The notes: generated from the sequence alone by a model not told the origin. A DNA stretch of 38,586 nucleotides from Allofournierella massiliensis (GCF_004345265.1 NZ_SLUM01000031.1:1-38586), one strand, 5' to 3'. Positions 1 to 7,218 are shown, counted from the first letter of the stretch. Numbers and translations: made by a program.

Positions 1-56
1 ATTTCTCCTAAAATTCTTGAAAAAGTCTCTTCCGATCCTGCTTTTCGCAAAAAGTG

Positions 57-92
57 GGGGCTGTTGCTCAACTTCCGTTTTGCAACAGCCCC
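57..92 (-). terminator. Intrinsic terminator after the integrase
   Basis: Perfect 11-bp inverted repeat GGGGCTGTTGC / GCAACAGCCCC with a 14-nt loop. Read on the minus strand it lies just after the integrase stop and is followed by CACTTTTT, so it would end the xis-int transcript. The element end (attachment core) should be within or just left of this stretch, but a single copy cannot reveal it. Confidence 0.7.
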
Positions 93-100
93 TTCGCAGC

Positions 101-1498
101 TCATAATGCGCTGACCAGTTGCTTTAAGAGTGCGGCGGTTTCTGGGTTTTTCAGCAGTTCTAGAATTTTGGCTGTGTCGCTCATGGAATCTTCCTCTTTT
201 TGTTTGATGGCTGGTTGCTCCGGCGTAACGGAAGCAGCAGCGGGAGAAGATTGCTTAGGAGCATAAAAGGCAGCTTCGAATCGTTGGGCGTTCAGGCAGC
301 GATCTTCGTCAATAATGTGGGAATACACATCCGCGACCATCTTCATTTGTGCGTGGCCTGAGTCACCCTGTACAGACTTCATATCACCGCCGTTCAATTT
401 CAGTTTGTAGGTGATACTGGAATGACGAAGGGAATGAAAGACTACATGAGGAAGACCATGATCTTCAATCAACTTACTGAATGCCCGGTTGATGATCTGA
501 CTTTCCATGGGGCGTCCGTTGCTGGAGCAAAAGACTAAATCATTATCGATGTACTCGTCGCCGAACAGATCCATCAGTTCGGCGATTTCTTCTTTACGCT
601 TCACAAGCATCTGGGCAACTGTCTGGGGAAGATAGACGCGCCGGATACTTGTTTTGGTTTTCGGCTCTTTCAGAACCAGAGCGGTATGGGTACTGGCAAT
701 ACAGGGAGGAAACTTTCGTACTACGCCTTTGTCACTTAAATCGTCCAGAGCGCCACGGGTGACACGCTGAAGTTCTTTATTAATGAAGATACTGGCGTTT
801 CCAGCCTCAATGCTTTGCGGAGAGATGTCCACACAGTCCCAAGTCAGCCCAAGCAATTCGCCCATCCGCAGAGAACAGGAGAACGCCAGATTGATGGCCA
901 ATGAAAGAATGGGGTCATCACATACCTCGAGAGCTTTTGCAAGCATATCCGGACTCCAAATCTCTCGTTTTTTATACTCTGCTTTTGGAAGAGTTGCATT
1001 CAGAACCGGATTGCGTGGGATCATTTCCCAACGCACCGCCTGATTGAATGCGTTACGCAGCAGCTTGTGAATCTCACGAACAGTGTGTGCAGAAAGATAT
1101 TCACTTGTGGGCTTTCTGTTGTTGATAGAAACGGATTTCACATTCAGCAGGTCACGGTAGTATTTGTCCATCATTCGTGGGGTGATGTCTGCCAAACAAA
1201 GATCACCGATGATTGGAATGATGTAATTTCGCATCAGACCTTTCCGGCTTTCGTATGTAGACATAGCCCAGGTGTTTACTCCATAAATGGACATATACTC
1301 GTTGAGAAGATCTGCCAGAGTTTTTGCGGTGGGAACGATAAAGTTTCCGGTTTCCTGCTCATATTCGATTTGAGTTTTCCTCTTTTTAGCCTCTGCGCTG
1401 GTGTCAAAGGTTTCCCAGCGCTGCCGTCGCTTGCCATGTTCGTCAATGTAGGCGTACACCACTGAATACTTGCTTTTACGTTTTACAATGGATGCCAT
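101..1498 (-). CDS. int: Tyrosine-type site-specific integrase of an ICE
   Basis: Tyrosine recombinase that would excise and integrate the element. The N-terminal 50 residues resemble the arm-type DNA-binding domain of Tn916-like integrases (basic, aromatic strands). A SAM-like core-binding domain covers about 60-165 and the catalytic domain about 180-400. Catalytic residues are visible: R211 in SLRMGELLGL, a lysine near 282 in the beta-hairpin, H355-x-x-R358 in HSLRHSS, H382, and the nucleophile Y392 in VADVYSH. A 65-residue tail rich in Ala/Pro/Glu follows the nucleophile and is longer than usual. The ATG has a GGAGAG ribosome binding site and lies 2 bp after the upstream HTH gene, so the two are cotranscribed. 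Position at the window's left edge fits the end of the element. The target site is unknown. Confidence 0.95.
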   Translation of the reverse strand: MASIVKRKSKYSVVYAYIDEHGKRRQRWETFDTSAEAKKRKTQIEYEQETGNFIVPTAKTLADLLNEYMSIYGVNTWAMSTYESRKGLMRNYIIPIIGDLCLADITPRMMDKYYRDLLNVKSVSINNRKPTSEYLSAHTVREIHKLLRNAFNQAVRWEMIPRNPVLNATLPKAEYKKREIWSPDMLAKALEVCDDPILSLAINLAFSCSLRMGELLGLTWDCVDISPQSIEAGNASIFINKELQRVTRGALDDLSDKGVVRKFPPCIASTHTALVLKEPKTKTSIRRVYLPQTVAQMLVKRKEEIAELMDLFGDEYIDNDLVFCSSNGRPMESQIINRAFSKLIEDHGLPHVVFHSLRHSSITYKLKLNGGDMKSVQGDSGHAQMKMVADVYSHIIDEDRCLNAQRFEAAFYAPKQSSPAAASVTPEQPAIKQKEEDSMSDTAKILELLKNPETAALLKQLVSAL

Positions 1499-1500
1499 GA

Positions 1501-1914
1501 TTACTCTCTCCGTTCAGAACATTTCTTATAGCGGTCCTGACTGTCGTACCAGCATTCAAAACTGTCTCGCATTACCCGGATACGACGATCAATAATCGTG
1601 GTTTCCAGATGTACCCGTTTGACCAGTTCGTAAGCCGTTGCAGAATGAATACCTAGCATCTCAGCAAGCTCCGGGACAGAAAGGGTGGTGTCTCTCCATT
1701 TGGTACCAGGTGGAGTTCCGTCTACCTTTTTATAATGGAACTGTCCAGAGTACCAATCTTCGAAACTGTCCAGCATGACACGCATTCGACCGGCAACCTG
1801 TATGGTAGTGAAATAGTTTTTCTTGACCAGCCAGTAGGATTCTACCTTTTTCAGGCCAAGCATTTTGCCCATTTCACGAACCGAAACACTTTTCTTTGTT
1901 TTAGTGGTTTCCAT
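1501..1914 (-). CDS. Protein with two tandem excisionase/MerR-type HTH domains
   Basis: 137 residues. Start chosen at METTKTKK because GGAGGAG sits just upstream; a longer frame exists but has no ribosome binding site. The protein is an internal duplication. Repeat 1 (about 9-65) has SVREMGKMLG...RMRVMLDSFEDWY and repeat 2 (about 75-130) has SVPELAEMLG...RIRVMRDSFECWY; both end in a Tyr-Lys-Lys segment. Each copy looks like an HTH_17/excisionase fold: helix-turn-helix followed by a beta-wing ending in FEDWY. It sits directly before int and after the single-domain xis-like gene, so a role as recombination directionality factor or regulator of excision is likely. The exact function is inferred from family and position. 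Confidence 0.75.
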   Translation of the reverse strand: METTKTKKSVSVREMGKMLGLKKVESYWLVKKNYFTTIQVAGRMRVMLDSFEDWYSGQFHYKKVDGTPPGTKWRDTTLSVPELAEMLGIHSATAYELVKRVHLETTIIDRRIRVMRDSFECWYDSQDRYKKCSERRE

Positions 1915-2018
1915 TTTGCTCCTCCTCTTACGGTTGATGGGTGTTTTGCGTGATCCAATTGTAAGAGAAGTGCGGAGAAAAAGTAAGGATGCCGATAACC
2001 GAATCGACACCCTTGACA

Positions 2019-2246
2019 TCATACGGCATTTTGATCCAGCCATTCATCAAAGCTCTTTTTGGAAATACGGATGTGACCGCCGACTCGCACACTGCGGAAA
2101 AGCTCCTGCTTTACCAAATTGTATGCAGTGGGGCGACTCACACCCAGAATATCCTGAATTTCATCAACGGTGTAGGTTCGCTTTTCAAAGCAGACGGGAT
2201 TTTGCTCGTTGATACGGTTCAATTCCGCAATTCGTTCTTGAAACAT
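2019..2246 (-). CDS. xis: Excisionase-family DNA-binding protein
   Basis: 75 residues with a single HTH_17/excisionase-type domain: YTVDEIQDILGVSRPTAYNL is the helix-turn-helix, VRVGGHIRISKKSFDEWL the wing and last helix. The length and pattern are standard for small Xis-like proteins next to ICE integrases, which bend attachment-site DNA and favour excision. AAGGAG lies 8 bp before the ATG. It precedes the double-HTH gene by about 100 bp on the same strand. It could instead be only a transcriptional regulator. Confidence 0.8.
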   Translation of the reverse strand: MFQERIAELNRINEQNPVCFEKRTYTVDEIQDILGVSRPTAYNLVKQELFRSVRVGGHIRISKKSFDEWLDQNAV

Positions 2247-2332
2247 GAAACAGACTCCTTGTTAGTTTATGGGGCTGATAATGAAGGTAATAGATCAGCT
2301 CAAACAGGGAAATCGTGCGATATGATTTGCAG

Positions 2333-2362
2333 ATAATAATGTTATTGGTAGTTCGAATGCAA
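2333..2362 (-). promoter_or_regulatory. Possible promoter for xis-HTH-int
   Basis: On the minus strand TTGCAT and TATTAT are separated by 18 bp, about 90 bp before the xis start and just after the structured region. The match to a sigma-A promoter is fair only. Confidence 0.35.
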
Positions 2363-2373
2363 CTATCAATGCG

Positions 2374-2732
2374 CTTGATTCCACATAGGCGGCGACCACC
2401 GCAAACTGGTGATCGCCTGATATCTGGAATCAAGAGTCCAGATAAATGTTCATTGAAAAATGAACTCATTGACCGGGCCGTTGGCTGACCCCTCTTCCTG
2501 CCCAGCCGGAGGCAGTCCCGCCACATTCTTGCGATAGTGCTGCGGGGAGTATCATAATACGCTGCCCTTTCTTTGCATCAGGTGGGGTGCCATGCCACCC
2601 TGACAGCCACTGGGAATCGCTCACCAAAAAAGGGTTATGGCGTCAGTGCTGTCCGTGCTTGCCGTCGCTCCGTGGGTTGCGGCAAGGCAGGTTCTATGTC
2701 AGTCAATGAAGAAAAATATTCAGTTTTCAAGG
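2374..2732 (-). ncRNA. Structured, GC-rich non-coding region with rrn-leader-like motif
   Basis: The 603-bp gap between xis and the sigma-like gene has no convincing gene but is rich in inverted repeats and GC compared with its flanks. Visible stems: CTTGATTCCA / TGGAATCAAG (2374-2383, 2425-2434) enclosing GGCGACCACC / GGTGATCGCC (2391-2400, 2408-2417, one mismatch); GTTCATT / AATGAAC near 2448-2465; TCAGGTGG / CCACCCTGA near 2578-2603 with one bulge; CTTGCCG / CGGCAAG (2658-2664, 2680-2686). On the minus strand it begins with CCTTGAAAACTGAATATT (2715-2732), similar to the boxA-containing leader found before Firmicute rRNA genes. A 52-codon frame (2466-2624, minus, GTG) lies inside but has no ribosome binding site. 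Read as a leader or independent RNA; strand is inferred. Confidence 0.35.
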
Positions 2733-2750
2733 TTCCCGGAGAGGGGGGGT

Positions 2751-2778
2751 AAAAAAAGTCCTCTCATAATATAAGGAC
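2751..2778 (-). terminator. Weak terminator after the sigma-like gene
   Basis: On the minus strand a short GTCCT / AGGAC stem is followed by seven T. It lies about 70 bp after the sigma-like gene stop and before the structured region. Confidence 0.45.
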
Positions 2779-2849
2779 ATTTTTTGGCCATTCGTAGGGT
2801 AGGAAAAGTAAAAAAATAGAAAATATTTGAAATTTGACGCAAAACAGTA

Positions 2850-3281
2850 TCAGATATACGAGTTGGCCACAAGAATTTTAGAGATTGTTCTTAAAGCCTG
2901 TTCGATGCTGTCTTGTATAGATGCTTTTGAAATACCCTCCGCATGGGCGATTTCAGAAATACTCATACGCTGGAATAGGTGTGCGGATAGCCTTCGATAT
3001 TGCTTTTCAGACAAGTGTTCCATTGCCTGATAAAGTGCCATTCGAAGGTGCTTTTGTTCGTAAAGCACCATAGGAGAGGGCTCCGATCCAAGAATGTGGG
3101 ACTCCAAACTGGGATCTGCATCCAACGAATAATATGCTTTGTTTCGCTTTTTCTTTTTATAATATGCTTTTTCTGTGTTTTCTGATTTGCGAAAGACCTC
3201 TGCAATATCATCAGAAACAGTGATGTAGAAATCATTGGGATAGATAGAAGGATAATATTCGCGAAGATTAATGTTTTTCAT
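2850..3281 (-). CDS. Sigma-70 region-4-like protein (ICE regulator)
   Basis: 143 residues. The C-terminal half (about 78-140) is a sigma-70 region-4-type helix-turn-helix: LSEKQYRRLSAHLFQRMSIS then EIAHAEGISKASIQDSIEQA. The N-terminal half, with INLREYYPSIYPNDFYITVS and NKAYYSLDADPSL, matches the layout I know from small sigma-like proteins of Tn1549-type elements. Region 2 is absent, so it is not a complete sigma factor; it more likely modulates RNA polymerase or activates ICE promoters. GGAGG lies 7 nt before the ATG but is buried in a predicted hairpin. It sits between agr and xis-int, a natural place for a switch gene. Confidence 0.8.
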   Translation of the reverse strand: MKNINLREYYPSIYPNDFYITVSDDIAEVFRKSENTEKAYYKKKKRNKAYYSLDADPSLESHILGSEPSPMVLYEQKHLRMALYQAMEHLSEKQYRRLSAHLFQRMSISEIAHAEGISKASIQDSIEQALRTISKILVANSYI

Positions 3282-3406
3282 AAAAAGACCTCCAGAGTCA
3301 AAAATCCGTTCAAACTTGGCGTAATATTTGATTCTGGAGGCCCACGAGGAAATAAAAAAAGGCGGAATAGCCTGAACCAGTTGAACGGTTCAATGACTAT
3401 TCCGCC
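3279..3406 (-). promoter_or_regulatory. Attenuator plus RBS-sequestering hairpin before the sigma-like gene
   Basis: Read on the minus strand there are two hairpins in series. The first (3406-3361) has a 10-bp stem GGCGGAATAG / CTATTCCGCC and an inner 6-bp stem TGAACC / GGTTCA, and is followed by seven T: a strong intrinsic terminator. The second (3340-3289) pairs CCTCCAGA with TCTGGAGG, plus two more pairs after one mismatch, and so hides the GGAGG of the downstream gene. The loop of hairpin 1 contains GTTCAA (CCGTTCAA with its flank) and the loop of hairpin 2 contains TTGAACGG, an 8-nt complement, so a kissing or exclusive pairing is possible. Confidence 0.55.
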
Positions 3407-3488
3407 ACCAGGAAATGAAAAAGAAAGTTGTTCACTATGTAGGAAAAAATGCAAATTCTACAGATTTATTTGAAAATTGATATAAATA

Positions 3489-3536
3489 AAAAGCCCACTA
3501 TTGTAGAAAACTTAATTTCAACAATAGTGGGCTTTT
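3489..3536 (-). terminator. Terminator of the agr operon
   Basis: Perfect 16-bp inverted repeat AAAAGCCCACTATTGT / ACAATAGTGGGCTTTT with a 16-nt loop, about 60 bp after the agrD stop. The A/T ends make it able to work in both directions. Confidence 0.85.
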
Positions 3537-3592
3537 AAAGTGGAAAAATCGCTAATTTTCAAAAATTGAATATCAGGATGATGAATGTATAC

Positions 3593-3775
3593 TCAGCTGT
3601 TTTTAGGATCGATTTTATCGATAGGGGGGGTCTTTAAAAGCGGTGCGTCCGGCCGATGCGGTTGATATGCCCAGACATGAGGGCAGGATGCATACTTGTT
3701 GGACTCGTGTTCAATCGATTTTTGAACGAGTGACTTCAGAATAGTGTGTACGGTCTTTTTTGTGCTGTTTTTCAT
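3593..3775 (-). CDS. agrD: AgrD-type cyclic peptide autoinducer precursor
   Basis: 60 residues, start chosen at MKNSTKK because AGGAGG overlaps the agrB stop just upstream. It has the AgrD plan: an N-terminal amphipathic leader (1-22), a central peptide with the ring cysteine C31 in ASCPHVWAYQPHRPD, and a charged C-terminal recognition segment. The Cys-Pro start of the ring and the following YQPxRP are like clostridial AgrD proteins, where the sequence after the peptide is typically xQPxxP. The tail after HRPD is about 17 residues longer than usual and Pro/Asp-rich. The adjacent AgrB should cut after the ring segment and form a thiolactone; the mature peptide would be sensed by AgrC. Exact ring length (5 or 6 residues) cannot be decided from sequence. 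Confidence 0.85.
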   Translation of the reverse strand: MKNSTKKTVHTILKSLVQKSIEHESNKYASCPHVWAYQPHRPDAPLLKTPPIDKIDPKNS

Positions 3776-3788
3776 ATAAAATTCCTCC

Positions 3789-4349
3789 TCATTGGATTCC
3801 AAATCCAAGGTTTGCGATAACTAAAAGAAATGCGACTACATTGAGAGACATAATGAGACATCTACCCAAAATTGGAAAAGTGAATAATATTATGAAGGTT
3901 ACCAGACAAAATATAACCAGTGAAACATGCATTTTGTTGCGAGCTATTATCATTTCTTCTTCAGTAAAATGGATTTGACTGTTGTTAAATGGACCTAAAT
4001 AAAGAATGATAAAAATAGAACAGAAAAAGGTAAGATATGCAATAACGTTGTCAAAATAATAGAATAAAAATAGGGATGAAAGTTCCAAAAGAGTAGATGT
4101 CATAAAACATCCGATAAAAGTTTTGGAATGGAATCCATTTATTCTAGGACGTAAATATAGCATGCCAATATTTAGAGTGATGACAACCTCAATTGGAGCA
4201 ATAAAGCATCCTATCAAAATTAAAATGGGCAAGGAAAAGAGAGTTGTTAACCGGCTTTCTAGGATATAGGTGAACCATTCGCTTTGATAAGGTTCGATCA
4301 ATCCAATCCGGAGAAAGTAGTTTGTAATCTTATTTGCGGCGGTTTGCAT
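3789..4349 (-). CDS. agrB: AgrB, membrane cysteine endopeptidase for AgrD
   Basis: 186 residues from the internal ATG (MQTAANK), which follows GGTGGGGTGA; an upstream in-frame GTG at 4373 is less likely. Several hydrophobic segments fill the protein. The catalytic pair of the AgrB family is visible as His and Cys seven residues apart in RPRINGFHSKTFIGC, in the usual place after the second hydrophobic segment. AgrB cleaves AgrD at the membrane and forms the cyclic thiolactone. It lies 67 bp after agrC, and its stop overlaps the ribosome binding site of agrD, which fits coupled translation of enzyme and substrate. Confidence 0.92.
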   Translation of the reverse strand: MQTAANKITNYFLRIGLIEPYQSEWFTYILESRLTTLFSLPILILIGCFIAPIEVVITLNIGMLYLRPRINGFHSKTFIGCFMTSTLLELSSLFLFYYFDNVIAYLTFFCSIFIILYLGPFNNSQIHFTEEEMIIARNKMHVSLVIFCLVTFIILFTFPILGRCLIMSLNVVAFLLVIANLGFGIQ

Positions 4350-4440
4350 CCCATAATCACCCCACCCACACACTTTTTACTAATCATATAGGAAAATGAG
4401 TGAGAAATACTCATTTTTGCATCAAAAAACGAGTATAATG

Positions 4441-5733
4441 TTATGAAAGAGGGGTGTTTTGAATCTCAGCATAGGCTAAGAACCATCCGTTTTGATAATC
4501 TAAGCCAAAGTATGAATCGTATTTGTTAAGAGTAGACCGTACATTTTGCAAACCATAACCGTGCAAAAGAGTATTTGGTTTTGTGGTAATAACCATGTTA
4601 TCGCAGACTTGTACAGTTTCAGAACGGTTGCGAATTGAAAAGAAAAACGCGTCTTCTAGAAGAGCTTTCACGTGAATTTGACGCTCCTGGATAGGGAGTT
4701 TCTCACAGGCCTCGATGGCATTATCCATTAAATTACTAATAATCACAGTAAGGTCTACCGCATCAATTAGAAGAGGAGAAAGATCATTTACAGTGAATTG
4801 AACATCAATGTTATGTTTTTTGGCAATCAACGCTTTTTGGTTCAAAATTGCATCCATTGCAGAATTGTGAGTGTTTACAAGAAGAATACGTTCTGTTTGT
4901 TCTGCACGTAGTTGAGTGATATAGTTAGCCGCTTCCTGAAAAGACTTGTTTTCCAGTAAAGAATCCAACATTTCCAGATGAGCACGAAAATCATGTGTTA
5001 GTTTACGTTGTGCTGTATTTGATAGGCTGAGTGCTTCAATGCCTTCAGACTGCACTTTGATTTGTGCATGAAGCAATAGAGATTCTTCTCGAAAGTGAGA
5101 AGTTCTTTCAATCCAACTGACCAGTAACAAAGAAGCGATGTTTACTATAGTGATAAATGCAGCACATACAGAAAGCGGGACACACTCGATTTGATCATGT
5201 TGAAAGCATGAGTTTAGGTAAAATTCCATCATAATACAGACAAAAGACAGAACAGTGGGAATAGAGTACCAATTCCAATTAGTGGTTTCGGTACACTTGA
5301 GCTTTCTCGATCGATGGAATGCGAAACAAAAAATAAGTGGCAATCCGTGAGAAAGCATACCTAGGAGAAGGTACACAATAAAGTGGGATTGTAAAGTTGA
5401 ATAGTGCCAACCGCTGAACGCCAAAAAACTTGTGAAAACAAGATTATCGATGGTACATCCAATGGAGTAAACAATTATAGAGAAAAAAACAGAGTAAGCT
5501 TTGGAAGTTATATGTAAAAACGAGTTTATAAGTGCGAAAATGAGAATACTTACGATAGGAGTATATGTGGATGGGGAAAATGTTAACAGAATAGTGCCAG
5601 CAATTGTGAAGATAGGAAATAGTAAAAACCGCCGGAAACTATGGCTCCTTTTTGGGAAAAAAGAATCGAAGAATAAATGTGAATAGAGAAGATCGATTGA
5701 TAACCATAGGGCAGTAAGAAGAAGTGTGTTCAT
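4441..5733 (-). CDS. agrC: AgrC-like sensor histidine kinase
   Basis: 430 residues. The ATG at MNTLLL is preceded by GGAAGG and overlaps the agrA stop as ATGA. Residues 1-210 form about six to seven membrane segments, the usual peptide-sensing domain of AgrC. A coiled linker (about 211-240) leads to the dimerisation box with the phospho-acceptor H247 in RKLTHDFRAHLEML. The GHKL-type ATPase domain follows, with its N-box SNLMDNAIEACEKL (N334, N338) and later a GYGLQNVRSTL G-box. This is the HPK10 class that pairs with LytTR regulators. It should bind the cyclic peptide made from agrD and phosphorylate AgrA. Confidence 0.92.
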   Translation of the reverse strand: MNTLLLTALWLSIDLLYSHLFFDSFFPKRSHSFRRFLLFPIFTIAGTILLTFSPSTYTPIVSILIFALINSFLHITSKAYSVFFSIIVYSIGCTIDNLVFTSFLAFSGWHYSTLQSHFIVYLLLGMLSHGLPLIFCFAFHRSRKLKCTETTNWNWYSIPTVLSFVCIMMEFYLNSCFQHDQIECVPLSVCAAFITIVNIASLLLVSWIERTSHFREESLLLHAQIKVQSEGIEALSLSNTAQRKLTHDFRAHLEMLDSLLENKSFQEAANYITQLRAEQTERILLVNTHNSAMDAILNQKALIAKKHNIDVQFTVNDLSPLLIDAVDLTVIISNLMDNAIEACEKLPIQERQIHVKALLEDAFFFSIRNRSETVQVCDNMVITTKPNTLLHGYGLQNVRSTLNKYDSYFGLDYQNGWFLAYAEIQNTPLS

Positions 5734-6446
5734 TGTTGAGCCTTCCAATTCATGTATCGGAGTTTGATTTCGGAGAACTTCTTTTGGCTTACCGGTAGGA
5801 TTGTATCGTCCGATAGCTGCGCTCTGTCATAGTTTAGCTTTTTGATATGTTGCATATTGACGAGATAACTTTTGTGAATTCGAAGAAATCCAGCTGGAGA
5901 TAGTTCTTTTTCCATTTCTTCCATAGTTGCATAGAAGTATTCGTTGATCCGTTCAGGGTGACGAGTATGAAGATGAATAATACGTAGGTGACTCTCAAGA
6001 TAGACGATATTTTCGTATTGTACAACGTAATCTTCACCGCTAGCTGTGAATTTGAGAGCATTTCCTTTTTGTGCAAATTGCATCATTGCTTCTTTAAAGT
6101 AAATGGGAAGTTTTTCTGAAAGGCTTTCTTTTAGAAGATAACGAAAGGCGTTTACCTCATAACCTTCGAGGCTGAACTCTACATAGTGTGTTACAAAAAT
6201 CAACAAGGAGTTCAATTGTAAATTACGTACGCGGCGCGCAATTGAAAGCCCACTATATTGTCCCATGTCAATATCGAGAAACATAATATTAAACTCAGAA
6301 AGCATTTTGTCGTTCAATTGACTAGGGTCAGAGCAACCGGTGATAGAAATGTTACTAGTTCCGTATTTTGGCTGGCGATTAATCAATTCTACCAATTGAT
6401 TCACAAAGGTCGGATCATCATCGCAAACTAATATTTTTACAGTCAT
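5730..6446 (-). CDS. agrA: AgrA-like LytTR response regulator
   Basis: 238 residues, start at MTVKILVCDDDP after AGGAG; the frame extends further upstream but through the promoter. Receiver domain (1-120): acidic cluster D9-D11, phospho-acceptor D58 in MFLDIDMG, conserved Thr in FVTHY and Lys in YLLKESL. LytTR DNA-binding domain (about 135-238) with VYLESHLRIIHLHT and LRIHKSYLVNMQHIKKL, typical of AgrA/VirR. It is the first gene of the agr operon, so the order A-C-B-D differs from the Staphylococcus B-D-C-A order. It probably activates its own operon or other genes of the element; no clear pair of LytTR direct repeats was seen in front of it. Confidence 0.92.
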   Translation of the reverse strand: MTVKILVCDDDPTFVNQLVELINRQPKYGTSNISITGCSDPSQLNDKMLSEFNIMFLDIDMGQYSGLSIARRVRNLQLNSLLIFVTHYVEFSLEGYEVNAFRYLLKESLSEKLPIYFKEAMMQFAQKGNALKFTASGEDYVVQYENIVYLESHLRIIHLHTRHPERINEYFYATMEEMEKELSPAGFLRIHKSYLVNMQHIKKLNYDRAQLSDDTILPVSQKKFSEIKLRYMNWKAQQ

Positions 6447-6498
6447 AGTTCGTACTCCTACTTCTTTTAAGATCAGACGAGTTTTTACATCTGTGTTC

Positions 6499-6527
6499 AA
6501 AATAGGTCTTCCTTTCAAAATTGTCAA
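6499..6527 (-). promoter_or_regulatory. Promoter of the agrACBD operon
   Basis: On the minus strand a perfect -35 TTGACA is followed after 17 bp by TATTTT, about 55 bp before the agrA start. The good -35 suggests basal expression without an activator. Confidence 0.65.
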
Positions 6528-6540
6528 TAAATATGACCAG

Positions 6541-6571
6541 AATAACACCATGAGTGTTATTTGATTATAAT
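6541..6571 (+). promoter_or_regulatory. Palindromic operator and promoter of the Xre regulator
   Basis: A perfect dyad, arms AATAACAC and GTGTTATT with a 5-bp centre (6541-6561), lies 14 bp upstream of the agr -35. It overlaps a possible plus-strand promoter with ATAACA, 18 bp, then TATAAT (6566-6571). A second small dyad CACTT-A-AAGTG is at 6576-6586. The geometry suits a dimeric Xre repressor acting on its own gene and perhaps on agr. Confidence 0.5.
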
Positions 6572-6646
6572 ACTTCACTTAAAGTGGATAATCAACAATT
6601 ATTATGAAAGAAATCGAAAATTTGAGATATGGGGTAAAGGCTTAGG

Positions 6647-7012
6647 ATGACGCAGCATTATTTCGGACACCGTATTCAGCAATTGCGGAAATCGAAAGAG
6701 TGGTCACAGGCTGATTTGGCAAAGAGATTAGGAAAGAAGGCTTCCTCTATTAGCAGTTATGAAACTGATGCCAAAGCAATTCCGGTTGATACACTAATTC
6801 TTTTAGCAGAATTATGGGACGTGACAATCGATGAATTGATTTATGGGGAAAATGTGGAAATTCTGTCCGTTAAGAGCCTTTCTCCAGAGGAAAAGCAACT
6901 TGTTTCGGAATTAATTCAAAACTTTGCGGCTAAATCTGGAAGTAAAGCAAGCACAAAAGTTGAAAATCTGGAATTGTTGCTTAGAATTGCACAAGCAATG
7001 GGGTTACCATGA
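6647..7012 (+). CDS. Xre-family HTH regulator divergent from agr
   Basis: 121 residues. The N-terminal HTH_3 domain (about 6-66) is clear: RIQQLRKSKEWSQADLAKRL, SSISSYETDAKAIPVDTLIL, LAELWDVTIDEL. A helical C-terminal part (75-121, SLSPEEKQLVSELI) probably dimerises. The ribosome binding site is weak (AAAGG). It is divergent from agrA with a shared palindromic intergenic region, so autoregulation and control of agr are plausible. A hairpin terminator follows at 7113, so it is monocistronic. Confidence 0.85.
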   Translation: MTQHYFGHRIQQLRKSKEWSQADLAKRLGKKASSISSYETDAKAIPVDTLILLAELWDVTIDELIYGENVEILSVKSLSPEEKQLVSELIQNFAAKSGSKASTKVENLELLLRIAQAMGLP

Positions 7013-7112
7013 ATGTGAGTTTGTCAAAGACTCTTGGTCGACTATACCCCCATTGAGTCGTTACAGATTGTGTTGTCACCATAAAAAGTCTACGTATAGA
7101 AATATTTAGTTT

Positions 7113-7154
7113 AGCGGGAATGGCACAAATTGAGCAGTGCCATTCCCGCTTTTT
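7113..7154 (+). terminator. Terminator of the Xre gene
   Basis: Perfect 14-bp stem AGCGGGAATGGCAC / GTGCCATTCCCGCT, 10-nt loop, then TTTT on the plus strand. Confidence 0.8.
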
Positions 7155-7184
7155 AGGTTCGAGGCAGCAGTGGAATAGAAAACA

Positions 7185-7218
7185 AAGAGCAACACCAATT
7201 GCATATGGTGTTGCTCTT
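7185..7218 (-). terminator. Terminator of the polymerase operon
   Basis: Perfect 13-bp stem AAGAGCAACACCA / TGGTGTTGCTCTT with an 8-nt loop. On the minus strand it is followed by TGTTTTC, about 75 bp after the small downstream gene. Confidence 0.7.

Noticed and set aside
2185-2526. 113-codon open frame on the minus strand over the structured region
   Set aside because: No ribosome binding site, overlaps the xis gene and the long inverted repeats, and has no protein-like pattern.
2466-2624. 52-codon GTG frame within the structured RNA
   Set aside because: Preceded by a T run and no ribosome binding site; kept only as a remark because the stems explain the region better.
3593-3775. Lantibiotic or class II bacteriocin reading of the agrD peptide
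   Set aside because: There is a single cysteine, no double-glycine leader and no modification enzyme; the AgrB neighbour and the YQPxRP motif fit AgrD.
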